Below are positions 40,344 to 47,796 of a stretch of 64,000 nt of DNA, piece by piece. Below the pieces are notes generated by a model. It worked only from the letters and a program-made list of their open reading frames with translations. It had not been told where the DNA came from and did no database searches. The position numbers and the translations under genes were made by a program. The stretch is from Stenotrophomonas hibiscicola ATCC 19867 (GTDB lineage Bacteria > Pseudomonadota > Gammaproteobacteria > Xanthomonadales > Xanthomonadaceae). The stretch covers positions 192,714 through 256,713 of the forward strand of contig NZ_KB907498.1 of assembly GCF_000382065.1 (NCBI RefSeq), read 5' to 3'. Every line of letters starts with the position of its first letter. Within the stretch, counting starts at the first letter, position 1.

Positions 40344-40585
40344 TGGACGCCTACGAGAACGGCAACTCATTGGCGCATCCGGCCCCTCACGTATGGGCCG
40401 AGCGCTGGGAAATGATCGAGAAGGTTAAGGAGAGCCAAGGAGGCCTGACAAAGCGCGAGCTATTCGCTGCGATGGCGATGCAGGGGCTTCTGGCTAGCGG
40501 CTGGGACCATGCCGGAGTCCCTCGAGAAGGAGCGGAAACCGCAGTCGCCTACGCGGACCATCTGCTGTCGGCTCTAGCGGAATGA
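40343..40585 (+). CDS. Hypothetical early phage protein
   Basis: An 80-residue protein with the segment HVWAERWEMIEKVKESQGGL and TKRELFAAMAMQGLLASGWD, a pattern I have seen in many siphovirus and podovirus early regions. ATG at 40343 overlaps the previous stop (TGATG). Confidence 0.65.
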   Translation: MDAYENGNSLAHPAPHVWAERWEMIEKVKESQGGLTKRELFAAMAMQGLLASGWDHAGVPREGAETAVAYADHLLSALAE

Positions 40586-40695
40586 CCATGACCCGCTTCC
40601 TCCGCTCCCGCTACGCCCCGCTGGCAGCAATGGCGCTGATCGCGGCCTACGTGCTGACGAAGCTGGCACTCATCGTTAATGGAGTTGTGTCGTGA
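40582..40695 (+). CDS. 37-residue membrane microprotein
   Basis: A short frame reading MTMTRFLRSRYAPLAAMALI then AAYVLTKLALIVNGVVS. A basic N-terminus is followed by one membrane helix. ATGA overlap with the upstream gene and GTGA overlap with the downstream gene argue that it is translated. A second in-frame ATG at 40588 is possible. Confidence 0.5.
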   Translation: MTMTRFLRSRYAPLAAMALIAAYVLTKLALIVNGVVS

Positions 40696-40898
40696 CTACC
40701 TACTACATCGTTTGGAACAAGGGACGCACCGAGGGGTACATCACCAACGACCTGGGCGATGCCGACTATGCGGCCACTGGATTTACCGGATCGTTCTCAA
40801 CGTCCTCTGCGGCAGAAGGGTTCCGGGTTGCCTATGCAGATGATCCAGAGGATGAGTTTGAGATTGAGGAAATTGAGATCCGAGGATCTGACGAATGA
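40692..40898 (+). CDS. Hypothetical acidic early protein
   Basis: A 68-residue acidic protein (GTG start; TTYYIVWNKGRTEGYITNDL, ADDPEDEFEIEEIEIRGSDE). Beta-rich start and a strongly negative tail, as in DNA-mimic proteins; that is only a resemblance in charge. Confidence 0.55.
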   Translation: MTTYYIVWNKGRTEGYITNDLGDADYAATGFTGSFSTSSAAEGFRVAYADDPEDEFEIEEIEIRGSDE

Positions 40899-41137
40899 CG
40901 CCCCTCTCCGAACTCGACCGCCTCTTCCGCGACATCCCGAGGCCCGATCCGCTGGGAAACCAGTGCGATGGCTGCCAAGCAGGGATGCGCGTGACTGATG
41001 GAATTCACAGAGCCGATTCCGACAACGGCTTTTACGGGATACACATGGCCTGTCAGCGTAATCGCTACGTGTATTCAGAGGTAGACGCCGACGAGACGAA
41101 CCATGGCCCCTGCGCACAGGGGGATTGCGATGAATAA
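40895..41137 (+). CDS. Hypothetical early protein with a CxxC pair
   Basis: An 80-residue protein (MTPLSELDRLFRDIPRPDPL, NQCDGCQAGM, GFYGIHMACQ, CAQGDCDE) with several Cys that could hold a zinc ion. ATGA junction with the previous gene. Confidence 0.55.
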   Translation: MTPLSELDRLFRDIPRPDPLGNQCDGCQAGMRVTDGIHRADSDNGFYGIHMACQRNRYVYSEVDADETNHGPCAQGDCDE

Positions 41138-41441
41138 GCACACCAAGGGTCCTTGGGTCATCGTCCGAGGCGATGAGTGGACTACAGACATCGCCACTGT
41201 CGAGGGCGAGTTGCCTGATGGGCGTCCCGCTCATTGGAATGTTGCCAGCGTCAACAAGCAACGCGATGAGTGGGAATACAACCGCCGGCTGATCGCCGCC
41301 GCGCCGGAGCTGCTGGAAGCGTTGATCCGACTCGAAGCGGAGCTAGTCGAAGACAAGTACGGCGAGTGCTACGAGCCTTCCCCATTCGAGAATCTGGCAC
41401 TCGCACGCGCCGCCATCGCCAAAGCCACGGGAGAAGCCTAA
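41130..41441 (+). CDS. Early phage protein of the HTPGPW type
   Basis: A 103-residue protein: MNKHTKGPWVIVRGDEWTTD at the start and YNRRLIAAAPELLEALIRLE, then ALARAAIAKATGE. This layout is very common in phage early regions, without known function. AGGGGG lies before ATG at 41130, which overlaps the previous gene. Confidence 0.7.
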   Translation: MNKHTKGPWVIVRGDEWTTDIATVEGELPDGRPAHWNVASVNKQRDEWEYNRRLIAAAPELLEALIRLEAELVEDKYGECYEPSPFENLALARAAIAKATGEA

Positions 41442-41662
41442 TGCGCACCCACTACCTGGTACTGGCTTCGTGCATCGGACTGATCGTCTTCCTCTGCTGG
41501 GCTGCGTGGTTCACCTACAAGTACGAGGCGTATCACATCACGGCCTGCGCACTGCTCGTCGCCCTGATCGATGCGTTCTTCATCTACGACGAGCTGCACA
41601 TCATCCGCAAGAAGCGCAAGGACCGATTCAAGCAGCCGCCGCTCACCACCGAGCGGGGCTGA
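41441..41662 (+). CDS. Two-helix membrane protein
   Basis: A 73-residue protein with two membrane helices (YLVLASCIGLIVFLCWAAWF and ITACALLVALIDAFFIYDEL). A basic tail follows (IIRKKRKDRFKQP). TAATG junction with the previous gene. Unknown; a membrane protein this early could be an exclusion or anti-defence factor. Confidence 0.6.
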   Translation: MRTHYLVLASCIGLIVFLCWAAWFTYKYEAYHITACALLVALIDAFFIYDELHIIRKKRKDRFKQPPLTTERG

Positions 41663-41672
41663 GGAGGAACTG

Positions 41673-41909
41673 ATGAAAGTTAGAGAGTTGATCGAATGGC
41701 TGCAGAAGTTTGAGGACCAGGACGCGACGGTCGAGGTTCTGCACTGCCGCGAAGGAAATCCGTACTACATGCAGGGAGGCGAAACGGTAACCGTTGAGTT
41801 CGATCCAGAGAAGCATGCGGAGTACACCGATCTAAGGAATAACCCTTATGCACAGGGTAAGCCGTGGGGAGAGATCCACTCTCTACTGCTTGGAACAAAG
41901 GACGCTTAG
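41673..41909 (+). CDS. Hypothetical early phage protein
   Basis: A 78-residue protein (MKVRELIEWLQKFEDQDATV, EVLHCREGNPYYMQGGETVT). The start is a well-known small phage fold (RELI-x-x-L ... D-x-x-V-x-V). GAGGAGGAAC lies upstream of the ATG. Confidence 0.65.
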   Translation: MKVRELIEWLQKFEDQDATVEVLHCREGNPYYMQGGETVTVEFDPEKHAEYTDLRNNPYAQGKPWGEIHSLLLGTKDA

Positions 41910-42105
41910 TCCTCTGCATACGAGTTCTACGGAGGGAATGCGGAGTGGTGATCCGCGATCTTTGGAAGCCGAAAGGTGGCTAGCGCCGATTAGGAAGCCG
42001 GAAAGACACCACCGGCCCCTCCACCCAATCCCCTGCCCTGTCGCTCCCCACGACAGGGACCCGCGCCAGCCGGGTCCAACGCTGGCACCTATCAACGAGG
42101 CACAC
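41910..42105 (+). other. Leader region before recT with a hairpin
   Basis: These 196 bases hold no convincing gene. CCCTGTCG (42036-42043) pairs with CGACAGGG (42051-42058) around a 7-base loop, without T-run. The region could hold a promoter or attenuate entry into the recombination genes; I see no clear promoter. Confidence 0.45.
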
Positions 42106-43080
42106 ATGAACGCAGTAGTCGTCCAACAGGAAGAACGCCAGGTCGTGCCGTATCAGGCCGCGATCCAGAAGGCGAAGGACCGCTTCGCCAAGGTAGCAGC
42201 GTCCACGGTGAACTACGACCGCGAGTCGGTGTTCGCCATGCAGGCCATTATGAAGACCGACTTCGCCATGCAGACGGCGAACAAGAACCCGCAGTCGGTG
42301 CACATGGCGATGATCAACGTGGCCTCGACCGGCCTGACGCTGAATCCGGCCAACGGCTACGCCTACCTCGTGCCGCGTGACCGGGCCATCCACCTGGATA
42401 TCAGCTACAAGGGCCTGATCAAGATCGCGACCGACACCGGCTCGATTGAGTGGGCGCGTGCTGATGTGGTCTACGAAAAGGACACGTTCGCCTACCACGG
42501 CCCTGCTGCCCTGCCGGAACACACCGCCAACCCATTCAACACGGATCGCGGCGAGATCATCGGCGTCTACTGCATCGCCAAGACCCACGCGGGCGACATC
42601 CTGACCGAGGTCATGGATCGCGCCGAGATTGACAAGATTCGCTCCAAGTCGATGGCGAAGTCCGGCCCGTGGGTCGATTGGTTCGTCCAGATGTGCAAGA
42701 AGGCCGTGATCAAGCGCGCCAGCAAGACGTGGCCGTACACCGAGCAGTCGGGACGCATCGATCAGGCCATTGAGATCGCCAACACGTCTGAGGGTGGCTA
42801 CGACCTGGAATCCGAGGAAGAGAAGCTGCACAAGCGCCGTCAGCAGCATGACGCCGCGCTAGGCCGCCACTTCCGCAGCGTCGAGGCCATCAAGGAAGCA
42901 CTGGCAGCCGAAGAGCCGGATATGCACTCGGTCGCCGAGATGTGGGGCGAGATCCCGCAGGAAGACCAGATGGCCCTGTGGCTGGCTCCGAGCAAGGGCG
43001 GCTGCTTCATGACTGCCGAACGCAATGCGATCAAGAACGGCGTGCCGAAGGTCGCCACCGAATCCGAGGAACAGCAATGA
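42106..43080 (+). CDS. recT: RecT-family single-strand annealing protein
   Basis: A 324-residue recombinase that anneals complementary single strands. Hallmarks are KTDFAMQTANKNPQSVHMAM, INVASTGLTLNPANGYAYLV, DISYKGLIKIATDTGSIEWA and WVDWFVQMCKKAVIKRASKT. No RecE or other exonuclease gene is evident beside it. The SSB-like protein follows directly (ATGA overlap). Confidence 0.92.
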   Translation: MNAVVVQQEERQVVPYQAAIQKAKDRFAKVAASTVNYDRESVFAMQAIMKTDFAMQTANKNPQSVHMAMINVASTGLTLNPANGYAYLVPRDRAIHLDISYKGLIKIATDTGSIEWARADVVYEKDTFAYHGPAALPEHTANPFNTDRGEIIGVYCIAKTHAGDILTEVMDRAEIDKIRSKSMAKSGPWVDWFVQMCKKAVIKRASKTWPYTEQSGRIDQAIEIANTSEGGYDLESEEEKLHKRRQQHDAALGRHFRSVEAIKEALAAEEPDMHSVAEMWGEIPQEDQMALWLAPSKGGCFMTAERNAIKNGVPKVATESEEQQ

Positions 43081-43412
43081 GCGACGTGAAGTTAATTAGC
43101 GGGCTTATTTTCAAGGCGCCGCACGATAAGGCACCCAGCTACATCATGGCTCGCGGCTCGATCAAGCGCGAAGACCTTATCGCATGGCTAGGCACCGAAC
43201 AGGGCGAGTGGATCAACTTCGACGTGAAGGTATCGCAGAACGGGAAGTGGTACGCCGCAGTGGACGACTGGAAGCCGAACCAAGGCGGCGGCGCCAGTTC
43301 CCGCCGAGGCGGTCAGGAGCCGCGCGAGCGGCCGCAGAGGGCTACCGACAATGCGCCGCGCGATGAATTCCCAGATGACATCCCATTTCTGACCATGCAG
43401 GGGGGCTGGTGA
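43077..43412 (+). CDS. SSB-like protein with an internal DDIPF tip
   Basis: A 111-residue protein. Residues 1-67 are a beta-rich domain (MSDVKLISGLIFKAPHDKAP, WINFDVKVSQNGKWYAAVDD). A disordered basic linker follows, then FPDDIPF at 98-104, which matches the conserved acidic C-terminal tip of bacterial SSB that recruits recombination and repair partners. Here seven residues (LTMQGGW) follow the tip. Location after recT supports a partner role in annealing. Confidence 0.7.
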   Translation: MSDVKLISGLIFKAPHDKAPSYIMARGSIKREDLIAWLGTEQGEWINFDVKVSQNGKWYAAVDDWKPNQGGGASSRRGGQEPRERPQRATDNAPRDEFPDDIPFLTMQGGW

Positions 43413-43834
43413 TGGCTACTGGAATGCAGAACATGGCGGATGGCACGTTCTACGAGGTTGACCAATCCGTTGCCGAGAGGAATGCAGAGATCGCCCGCCT
43501 GCGCGCTGAGGTAGAGCAGCTTCAGGTGCAGCTCGCCGGATGCGGCGTAGTCGCGTTGAGCAATACGCGGGATTCGCTCAAGCAGCAGATGCCAGAGAAG
43601 GGCGCTTATGGCTGGTCTGAGTCGCTTCTTGAGGTGTGGTCGTCAGTCCTACTGCAGATCAACCAGCGGGAGCGGGCAGATGCTGCCGAGAAGGCCATTG
43701 AGATGATGGCTCCGTATCACCCAGCTGAGTCGCTGACGAACATCGCGTCGTTCTTCTACGACGGCCCATATCGAAATACGAGAATGGTCGCAGTGATCGA
43801 GCGAGCAATCTCCGCAATGGGGGCATCCGCATGA
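43412..43834 (+). CDS. Hypothetical coiled-coil early protein
   Basis: A 140-residue protein (MATGMQNMADGTFYEVDQSV, NAEIARLRAEVEQLQVQLAG) with a coiled coil at residues about 20-45. A C-terminal domain (SFFYDGPYRNTRMVAVIERA) follows. ATG at 43412 overlaps the SSB-like stop. Confidence 0.6.
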   Translation: MATGMQNMADGTFYEVDQSVAERNAEIARLRAEVEQLQVQLAGCGVVALSNTRDSLKQQMPEKGAYGWSESLLEVWSSVLLQINQRERADAAEKAIEMMAPYHPAESLTNIASFFYDGPYRNTRMVAVIERAISAMGASA

Positions 43835-44115
43835 CCACCGACAACAAGACCATGGCTATCGATGTTCTGGCGGTTATGGACCGCGAAGCTAAGCTTGCTC
43901 GGCATTACCGCATCGAGAATGGTGCAGTGAAGATTGCCGAGGAAGCATCCGCAGATGCTTGCGCTGCCCGCGCCGCAGTCGCCGAGCTGATCGAGGCCGA
44001 CGACCGGCTTCACGACACGATCCAGAAGTTTGGCAATCGCGTTCCGTATGAAGTCGTGAAATCCGCCATCGGGTGTGCCACTGCCCTCGCCCGCGTAAAA
44101 GGAGAATCAGCATGA
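43831..44115 (+). CDS. Hypothetical early phage protein
   Basis: A 94-residue Ala-rich helical protein (MTTDNKTMAIDVLAVMDREA, DACAARAAVAELIEADDRLH). ATGA overlaps with both neighbours. Confidence 0.55.
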   Translation: MTTDNKTMAIDVLAVMDREAKLARHYRIENGAVKIAEEASADACAARAAVAELIEADDRLHDTIQKFGNRVPYEVVKSAIGCATALARVKGESA

Positions 44116-44729
44116 GCACTGACAAGACCCTGGCGGACGTGCAGCCCGGCGGGAGGGTGAGGCTGGGGGATGCCCTGCCGCCGCTGCCGTGCACGGGCTA
44201 CAGCGCCTACAGCGACGGAACCGAGCCGCTGTACACCGCCGAGCAGATGCAGAACTACGCACGCGCCGCCCTCTCCGCCCTGCCCTCCCCGGGTGGTCAG
44301 GGGGATGTCCCCGAATGCGCCAAGCGTGCCATGTATGACGAAGTTTGGAATGCACTGCACGCTGCTGGGTTCGGCGACGATCTAGCAAGCTCGATTGCCG
44401 TCCTCGCCGCCCGCCAGCCGGTGGGGGAGCCGGTTGGCGCAGCAAAGCCCGGCAAGCGGGTCGGAATGCTGGAAGCGGTCTGCGGCCCTGAACGCCACTT
44501 TGACCCTGCTGCGGCTGATGCGGAATTGGCGAGCATTCCGCTGGTGCCGTTGTGGAAGCTTCCCGAGCTACATCCTCGGAAGGTTGTATATGAATGCCTG
44601 AGCACTATGGAATATGTGCGACAGGGAACCAAGCAGCATTCCAGTCGTCGTCACGTACTGACAGAGGCCATCGCGCTGGCAAAGAGATTCATTGAAAAAA
44701 TGGAAGCCATTGAGCGGGGTGGAAAATGA
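44112..44729 (+). CDS. Hypothetical early phage protein
   Basis: A 205-residue protein of mixed parts. The YTAEQMQNYARAALSALP phrase is common in phage primer-like or unknown proteins. A middle part (YDEVWNALHAAGFGDDLASS) and a C-terminal helix (TEAIALAKRFIEKMEAIERG) follow. Junctions are ATGA type. Function unknown. Confidence 0.55.
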   Translation: MSTDKTLADVQPGGRVRLGDALPPLPCTGYSAYSDGTEPLYTAEQMQNYARAALSALPSPGGQGDVPECAKRAMYDEVWNALHAAGFGDDLASSIAVLAARQPVGEPVGAAKPGKRVGMLEAVCGPERHFDPAAADAELASIPLVPLWKLPELHPRKVVYECLSTMEYVRQGTKQHSSRRHVLTEAIALAKRFIEKMEAIERGGK

Positions 44730-45028
44730 ACGCCGATCCTATTGCATGGCTTGGGCGTCAGCAAACGGGTTGGCCTCCGGTCGCATCTGCATGCCCAATC
44801 CAGATGCTCGAATGGAAGCAGAAGGGTTGGATCATCGAACCGCTCTACCTCGCCCCGCCCGCGCAGGCCGTGGACCTGGACAAGCTGCGACTGCTGGGCG
44901 AACGCATCGAGCAGGTCGGCAGGAACGCGGCTCCGACCGCGCAAGGATCGGGCAACGTCTACTTCCGCAACGTGATCGACTGGGGCCGGGAGCTGCAGGG
45001 CCTGGTGGCGGAGGTGTCCAATGGCTGA
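44726..45028 (+). CDS. Hypothetical early phage protein
   Basis: A 100-residue protein (MNADPIAWLGRQQTGWPPVA, LDKLRLLGERIEQVGRN, VYFRNVIDWGRELQGLVAEV). Overlaps on both sides. Function unknown. Confidence 0.55.
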   Translation: MNADPIAWLGRQQTGWPPVASACPIQMLEWKQKGWIIEPLYLAPPAQAVDLDKLRLLGERIEQVGRNAAPTAQGSGNVYFRNVIDWGRELQGLVAEVSNG

Positions 45029-45284
45029 CATCAAGACGCGAGCAGTCGAGATCGAGGCCAGGCTACGGGAGCAGGTCCTGCACCACCGCAACCTCAGCAA
45101 CCCGCTGTACATGAGCGAGCATGGCCGGCTGCTGCACGAGGCGGCGGAGACGATCGCGGCGCTGCGTGCGCAGGTGCTTGACCATCCCTTGATGCGGCCG
45201 CTGGCCGGCGAACTGGTGCCAGCGGATCCGACCAGCCTGCCAGCCATCGACCCGCCGGCGCCGCTGGCAGAGGTGAATTCATGA
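45021..45284 (+). CDS. Hypothetical early phage protein
   Basis: An 87-residue helical protein (MADIKTRAVEIEARLREQVL, HEAAETIAALRAQVLDHP) with a Pro-rich end. ATGA-type overlap with the next gene. Confidence 0.55.
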   Translation: MADIKTRAVEIEARLREQVLHHRNLSNPLYMSEHGRLLHEAAETIAALRAQVLDHPLMRPLAGELVPADPTSLPAIDPPAPLAEVNS

Positions 45285-45601
45285 ACGAGATCGAGAAGCG
45301 GGCGCGGGAGCTGCTGGCGGCCGAGATGGAGAGGTCTGGCCGGAAAGGCACTGCCAACAAGATCCGCCAGGGCCGACCGGCAATGTTCCGCGAGGAGCTG
45401 CGCGCCATCATCACCGCCCTCACGCCGCCCGAGGGCTACGTGCTGGTGCCGGTGGAGCCGACTGAGGCGATGCTGAGAGCGGGTGGCTGGGTTGAACCGC
45501 CAGACTCGCACGGGCAGGAGTACATCGAGAAGCAGGGTGCGGCTCAGTGCTGGAAGCTGATGATGAACGCTCGCCCGGAGGTGCCGGATGGGCGCGGCTG
45601 A
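45281..45601 (+). CDS. Hypothetical early phage protein
   Basis: A 106-residue protein (MNEIEKRARELLAAEMERSG, YVLVPVEPTEAMLRAGGWVE). The phrase YVLVPVEPT-x-x-M is common in phage early proteins with unknown role. The N-terminus resembles that of the DUF551 protein at 34951-35265 (EIE-x-K/R-ARELL), suggesting a shared module. Confidence 0.6.
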   Translation: MNEIEKRARELLAAEMERSGRKGTANKIRQGRPAMFREELRAIITALTPPEGYVLVPVEPTEAMLRAGGWVEPPDSHGQEYIEKQGAAQCWKLMMNARPEVPDGRG

Positions 45602-45812
45602 GCGGCTGAACGAACGTGGCATCCCAGTGCATCGCTCTGAGCGCGGACAGCTGGCGGGCTTCATTGGCTATATGCCGCAAGCTCCGGCAATCGGCGAGAT
45701 TATCTATCTGGGCCGTAAGCCATACAAGGTCAAGGGCGTCAGCTGGGTGTTTGATCCGAACCCCTCCGAATGGGAAGCAAGGATTGAGCTCAAATACTGC
45801 GGGGGTTGGTGA
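45588..45812 (+). CDS. Hypothetical early phage protein
   Basis: A 74-residue beta-rich protein (GQLAGFIGYMPQAPAIGEII, YKVKGVSWVFDPNPSEWEAR). Overlaps the previous gene by 14 bases and the excisionase-like gene by one. Confidence 0.55.
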   Translation: MGAAERLNERGIPVHRSERGQLAGFIGYMPQAPAIGEIIYLGRKPYKVKGVSWVFDPNPSEWEARIELKYCGGW

Positions 45813-46171
45813 TGAGTGCCGCTGAAAAGTTGATGACCCTGGCACAGGCGGCAGAACATTGCGCCTGCTCGGTCAAGACGCTGAGGCGGGCCATCGATGC
45901 TGGGCAGCTCGCAGCAGCACGACTAGGCCAAGGCCCGAGATCTGACAGAATTCACCCCGCCGACCTCGCAGTGTGGTGGGCCAAGTGCAAGGTAAAGGTA
46001 TGCCCGTCACCAAGCGTCCCAACGGACACTATCAAGTCACCATCGGATACGGCGGACGAACGTATCGCAAGACTTCTCGCCACTGGTCCTTCAAGGACGC
46101 GAGGGAGTACGAGCGCAAGTGGCTCGCGTCCGTCAAAGACGTTGCGGCTGGTCGTGAACCGGAACGGCTGA
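45812..46171 (+). CDS. Excisionase-like helix-turn-helix protein
   Basis: A 119-residue protein. Residues 8-60 are the excisionase/MerR-type domain (TLAQAAEHCACSVKTLRRAI, DAGQLAAARLGQGPRSDRIH, PADLAVWW). The remainder is Ser/Thr/Arg-rich and lies over the first 172 bases of the integrase gene in another frame. Likely guides excision or represses int. The long overlap is unusual. Confidence 0.7.
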   Translation: MSAAEKLMTLAQAAEHCACSVKTLRRAIDAGQLAAARLGQGPRSDRIHPADLAVWWAKCKVKVCPSPSVPTDTIKSPSDTADERIARLLATGPSRTRGSTSASGSRPSKTLRLVVNRNG

Positions 46172-46929
46172 TTGCTGAGGCGGTCGAGCGTTGGCTGACG
46201 GACCATGTGCCGCGCCTTCGCTCGGCTACCAAGACGAAGGCCCACGTTCGGGCGCTTCTACCCTATATCGCAGGTCGGAAGCTGGGGGAGATTGCCCAGG
46301 TGTGGGCAGAGGTGAAGGCTGCGGAAATCGGCAAGGCTCCGGCCACGGTCAACCACAAGGGGCGCATCTTGCGGCAGATCAGCCGGATGGCGTGGCGCGA
46401 GTGGGGGTGGCTAGAACGGCCTGCTGCGATTGGCCTGTTGCCTGAGAAGCCCCGTGAGACGTTCCTGACGCTCGATCAGGTCGAAGCGCTGGCTAGGGCG
46501 TGCCCCAACGCTGCGGCGGGCGACTATGTGCGGCTGGCGGCTTATACGGGCATCCGGCGCGGGCATCTGCTGCGCCTGACGGCTCACGATGTGCGCGGCG
46601 GGTTCATCCACCTGGATCGCACCAGCAAGACGCGGACGCTCCAACTGGTGCCACTGCACCCCAAAGTGGCAGGGATCGCGGCGCGGCTCCCGCTGGGCGC
46701 CTCAGACGATCAGGTCCGGGATTCGTGGGCCAAGGCACGCGAGGCGTGTGGCCTGCAGCACGTCCGCTGGCACGATTTAAGGCACACGTTCGCCTCATGG
46801 CTCATCAACTCGGGAACCCCGATTTACGCGGTGGCTACACTTTTGGGCCACTCATCTGTACAGGTAACGCAAAGGTACGCGCACCTGATGACTGAAACCT
46901 TGCAGGACGAGGTTAAAAAGCTAGCATGA
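46000..46929 (+). CDS. int: Tyrosine integrase
   Basis: A 309-residue site-specific recombinase. Residues 1-45 form an arm-type DNA-binding domain (NGHYQVTIGYGGRTYRKTSR) and about 55-140 the core-binding helices. The catalytic set is complete: Arg186 (TGIRRGHL), Lys210, His258 and Arg261 (WHDLRHTFASW), His284 (LLGHSSVQVTQRYAHL) and Tyr293. ATG at 46000 has AAGG upstream. An earlier in-frame ATG at 45973 is less likely. It should recombine the tRNA-Leu core sites. Confidence 0.93.
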   Translation: MPVTKRPNGHYQVTIGYGGRTYRKTSRHWSFKDAREYERKWLASVKDVAAGREPERLIAEAVERWLTDHVPRLRSATKTKAHVRALLPYIAGRKLGEIAQVWAEVKAAEIGKAPATVNHKGRILRQISRMAWREWGWLERPAAIGLLPEKPRETFLTLDQVEALARACPNAAAGDYVRLAAYTGIRRGHLLRLTAHDVRGGFIHLDRTSKTRTLQLVPLHPKVAGIAARLPLGASDDQVRDSWAKAREACGLQHVRWHDLRHTFASWLINSGTPIYAVATLLGHSSVQVTQRYAHLMTETLQDEVKKLA

Positions 46930-47615
46930 TCGAGAAAATCGACGGCGCCAGAAACCACCAAGGAAGACAACTCTATAGCCGCGTATGCAAAGGGTGTGGA
47001 GTGCGGGAGCAAGTCCTAAAGCAGAACGCTGACAGGCCCTGCTGGAAGTGCTATACGGCAAACAGGCAGCTCATAGCACGCGCCAAACAGCAGGCTAAGA
47101 CTCCATTCCACAGCACCTGCCCACAATGTGGAGCTGTAGCCATGGTTGTGCAGAAACGCAGTGTCGGAAAGCGCTGCATGTCATGCATAAAGACCGAACA
47201 CGGGCTATCCCGCACTAGACTGTACAAGATATGGAACGGAATGATGGCGCGCACAACTTCCCCCGCCTCCACCTTCTACGGCCGGTACGGTGGGCGCGGT
47301 ATCAAGGTCTGTGATGAGTGGGGAGACGTACATTCATTCATTGGATGGGCGACGGCTCATGGATATGCCCCTGGGCTGCAGATCGACCGGATCGACAACG
47401 ACGGCGACTACTCCCCCCTCAATTGCAGGTGGGTCACCTCTGCGGTCAATTGCCGGAATCGATCAACAAGCCTTCTCAACGAAAGCCAAGTGATCGAGAT
47501 CCGCATGCGTCTCTCGGAGGGCACGGCTACTCAGAAGCAGCTCGCCGCAGAATTCGGCGTTTCGAGGCGGACCATAAGCGCGATCAAGTCTGGCGCAAAC
47601 TGGGCAGCAAAGTGA
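46926..47615 (+). CDS. Zinc-finger, HNH/AP2-like phage protein with C-terminal helix-turn-helix
   Basis: A 229-residue protein overlapping the integrase stop (ATGA). Four CxxC pairs in residues 18-85 (VCKGCG, CWKC, CPQCG, CMSC) suggest two zinc ribbons. Then comes the phage motif YGGRGIKVCDEW and IDRIDNDGDYSPLNCRWVT, found in HNH-related and AP2-type DNA-binding proteins. A C-terminal helix-turn-helix (QKQLAAEFGVSRRTISAIKS) follows. Full HNH catalytic His residues are not obvious. It may be a homing-like passenger between int and attR. Confidence 0.65.
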   Translation: MIEKIDGARNHQGRQLYSRVCKGCGVREQVLKQNADRPCWKCYTANRQLIARAKQQAKTPFHSTCPQCGAVAMVVQKRSVGKRCMSCIKTEHGLSRTRLYKIWNGMMARTTSPASTFYGRYGGRGIKVCDEWGDVHSFIGWATAHGYAPGLQIDRIDNDGDYSPLNCRWVTSAVNCRNRSTSLLNESQVIEIRMRLSEGTATQKQLAAEFGVSRRTISAIKSGANWAAK

Positions 47616-47628
47616 TGGCCTGATCCTG

Positions 47629-47649
47629 TGCAGTTTCTGTGCAGTGGAT
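47629..47649 (+). promoter_or_regulatory. Putative integrase arm-type site, right arm
   Basis: TGTGCAGTTTCTGTGCAG then TGG, in the same orientation as the copy at 9753-9773, 67 bases inside attR. Confidence 0.55.
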
Positions 47650-47716
47650 GGGTCAAAACAGGTTATTTCAGTCCAGCACCGGCCTATACAAATCAACTAG
47701 TTGCGCCGCATCAGGT

Positions 47717-47773
47717 GACTTAAAATCCGCCGGGGGCAACCCCATGCCGGTTCGATTCCGGCTCCGGGCACCA
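47717..47773 (+). other. attR core (57-bp direct repeat), partial tRNA-Leu
   Basis: Identical to 9655-9711. It is the displaced 3' part of tRNA-Leu, lacking the 5' half, so it is not a functional tRNA. Confidence 0.93.
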
Positions 47774-47796
47774 TACGCACTCCGCGCAACCCACAC

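Larger units (their letters stand above)
9655..47773. mobile_element. P22-like temperate podovirus prophage in tRNA-Leu
   Basis: The element is about 38.06 kb from att to att. It has a tyrosine integrase next to attR, excisionase-like protein, S24 repressor, Cro-like protein, RecT, replication proteins, lysis genes, terminase, portal, P22-type coat, gp4, gp10, gp14 and ejection homologues, and tail fibres. No essential module is obviously broken, apart from an insertion in the gp10-like gene whose effect is unknown, so the prophage may be inducible. Confidence 0.93.

Noticed and set aside
47717-47773. A second tRNA-Leu
   Set aside because: Only the 3' 57 bases are present, so no cloverleaf can form. 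It is the att repeat.
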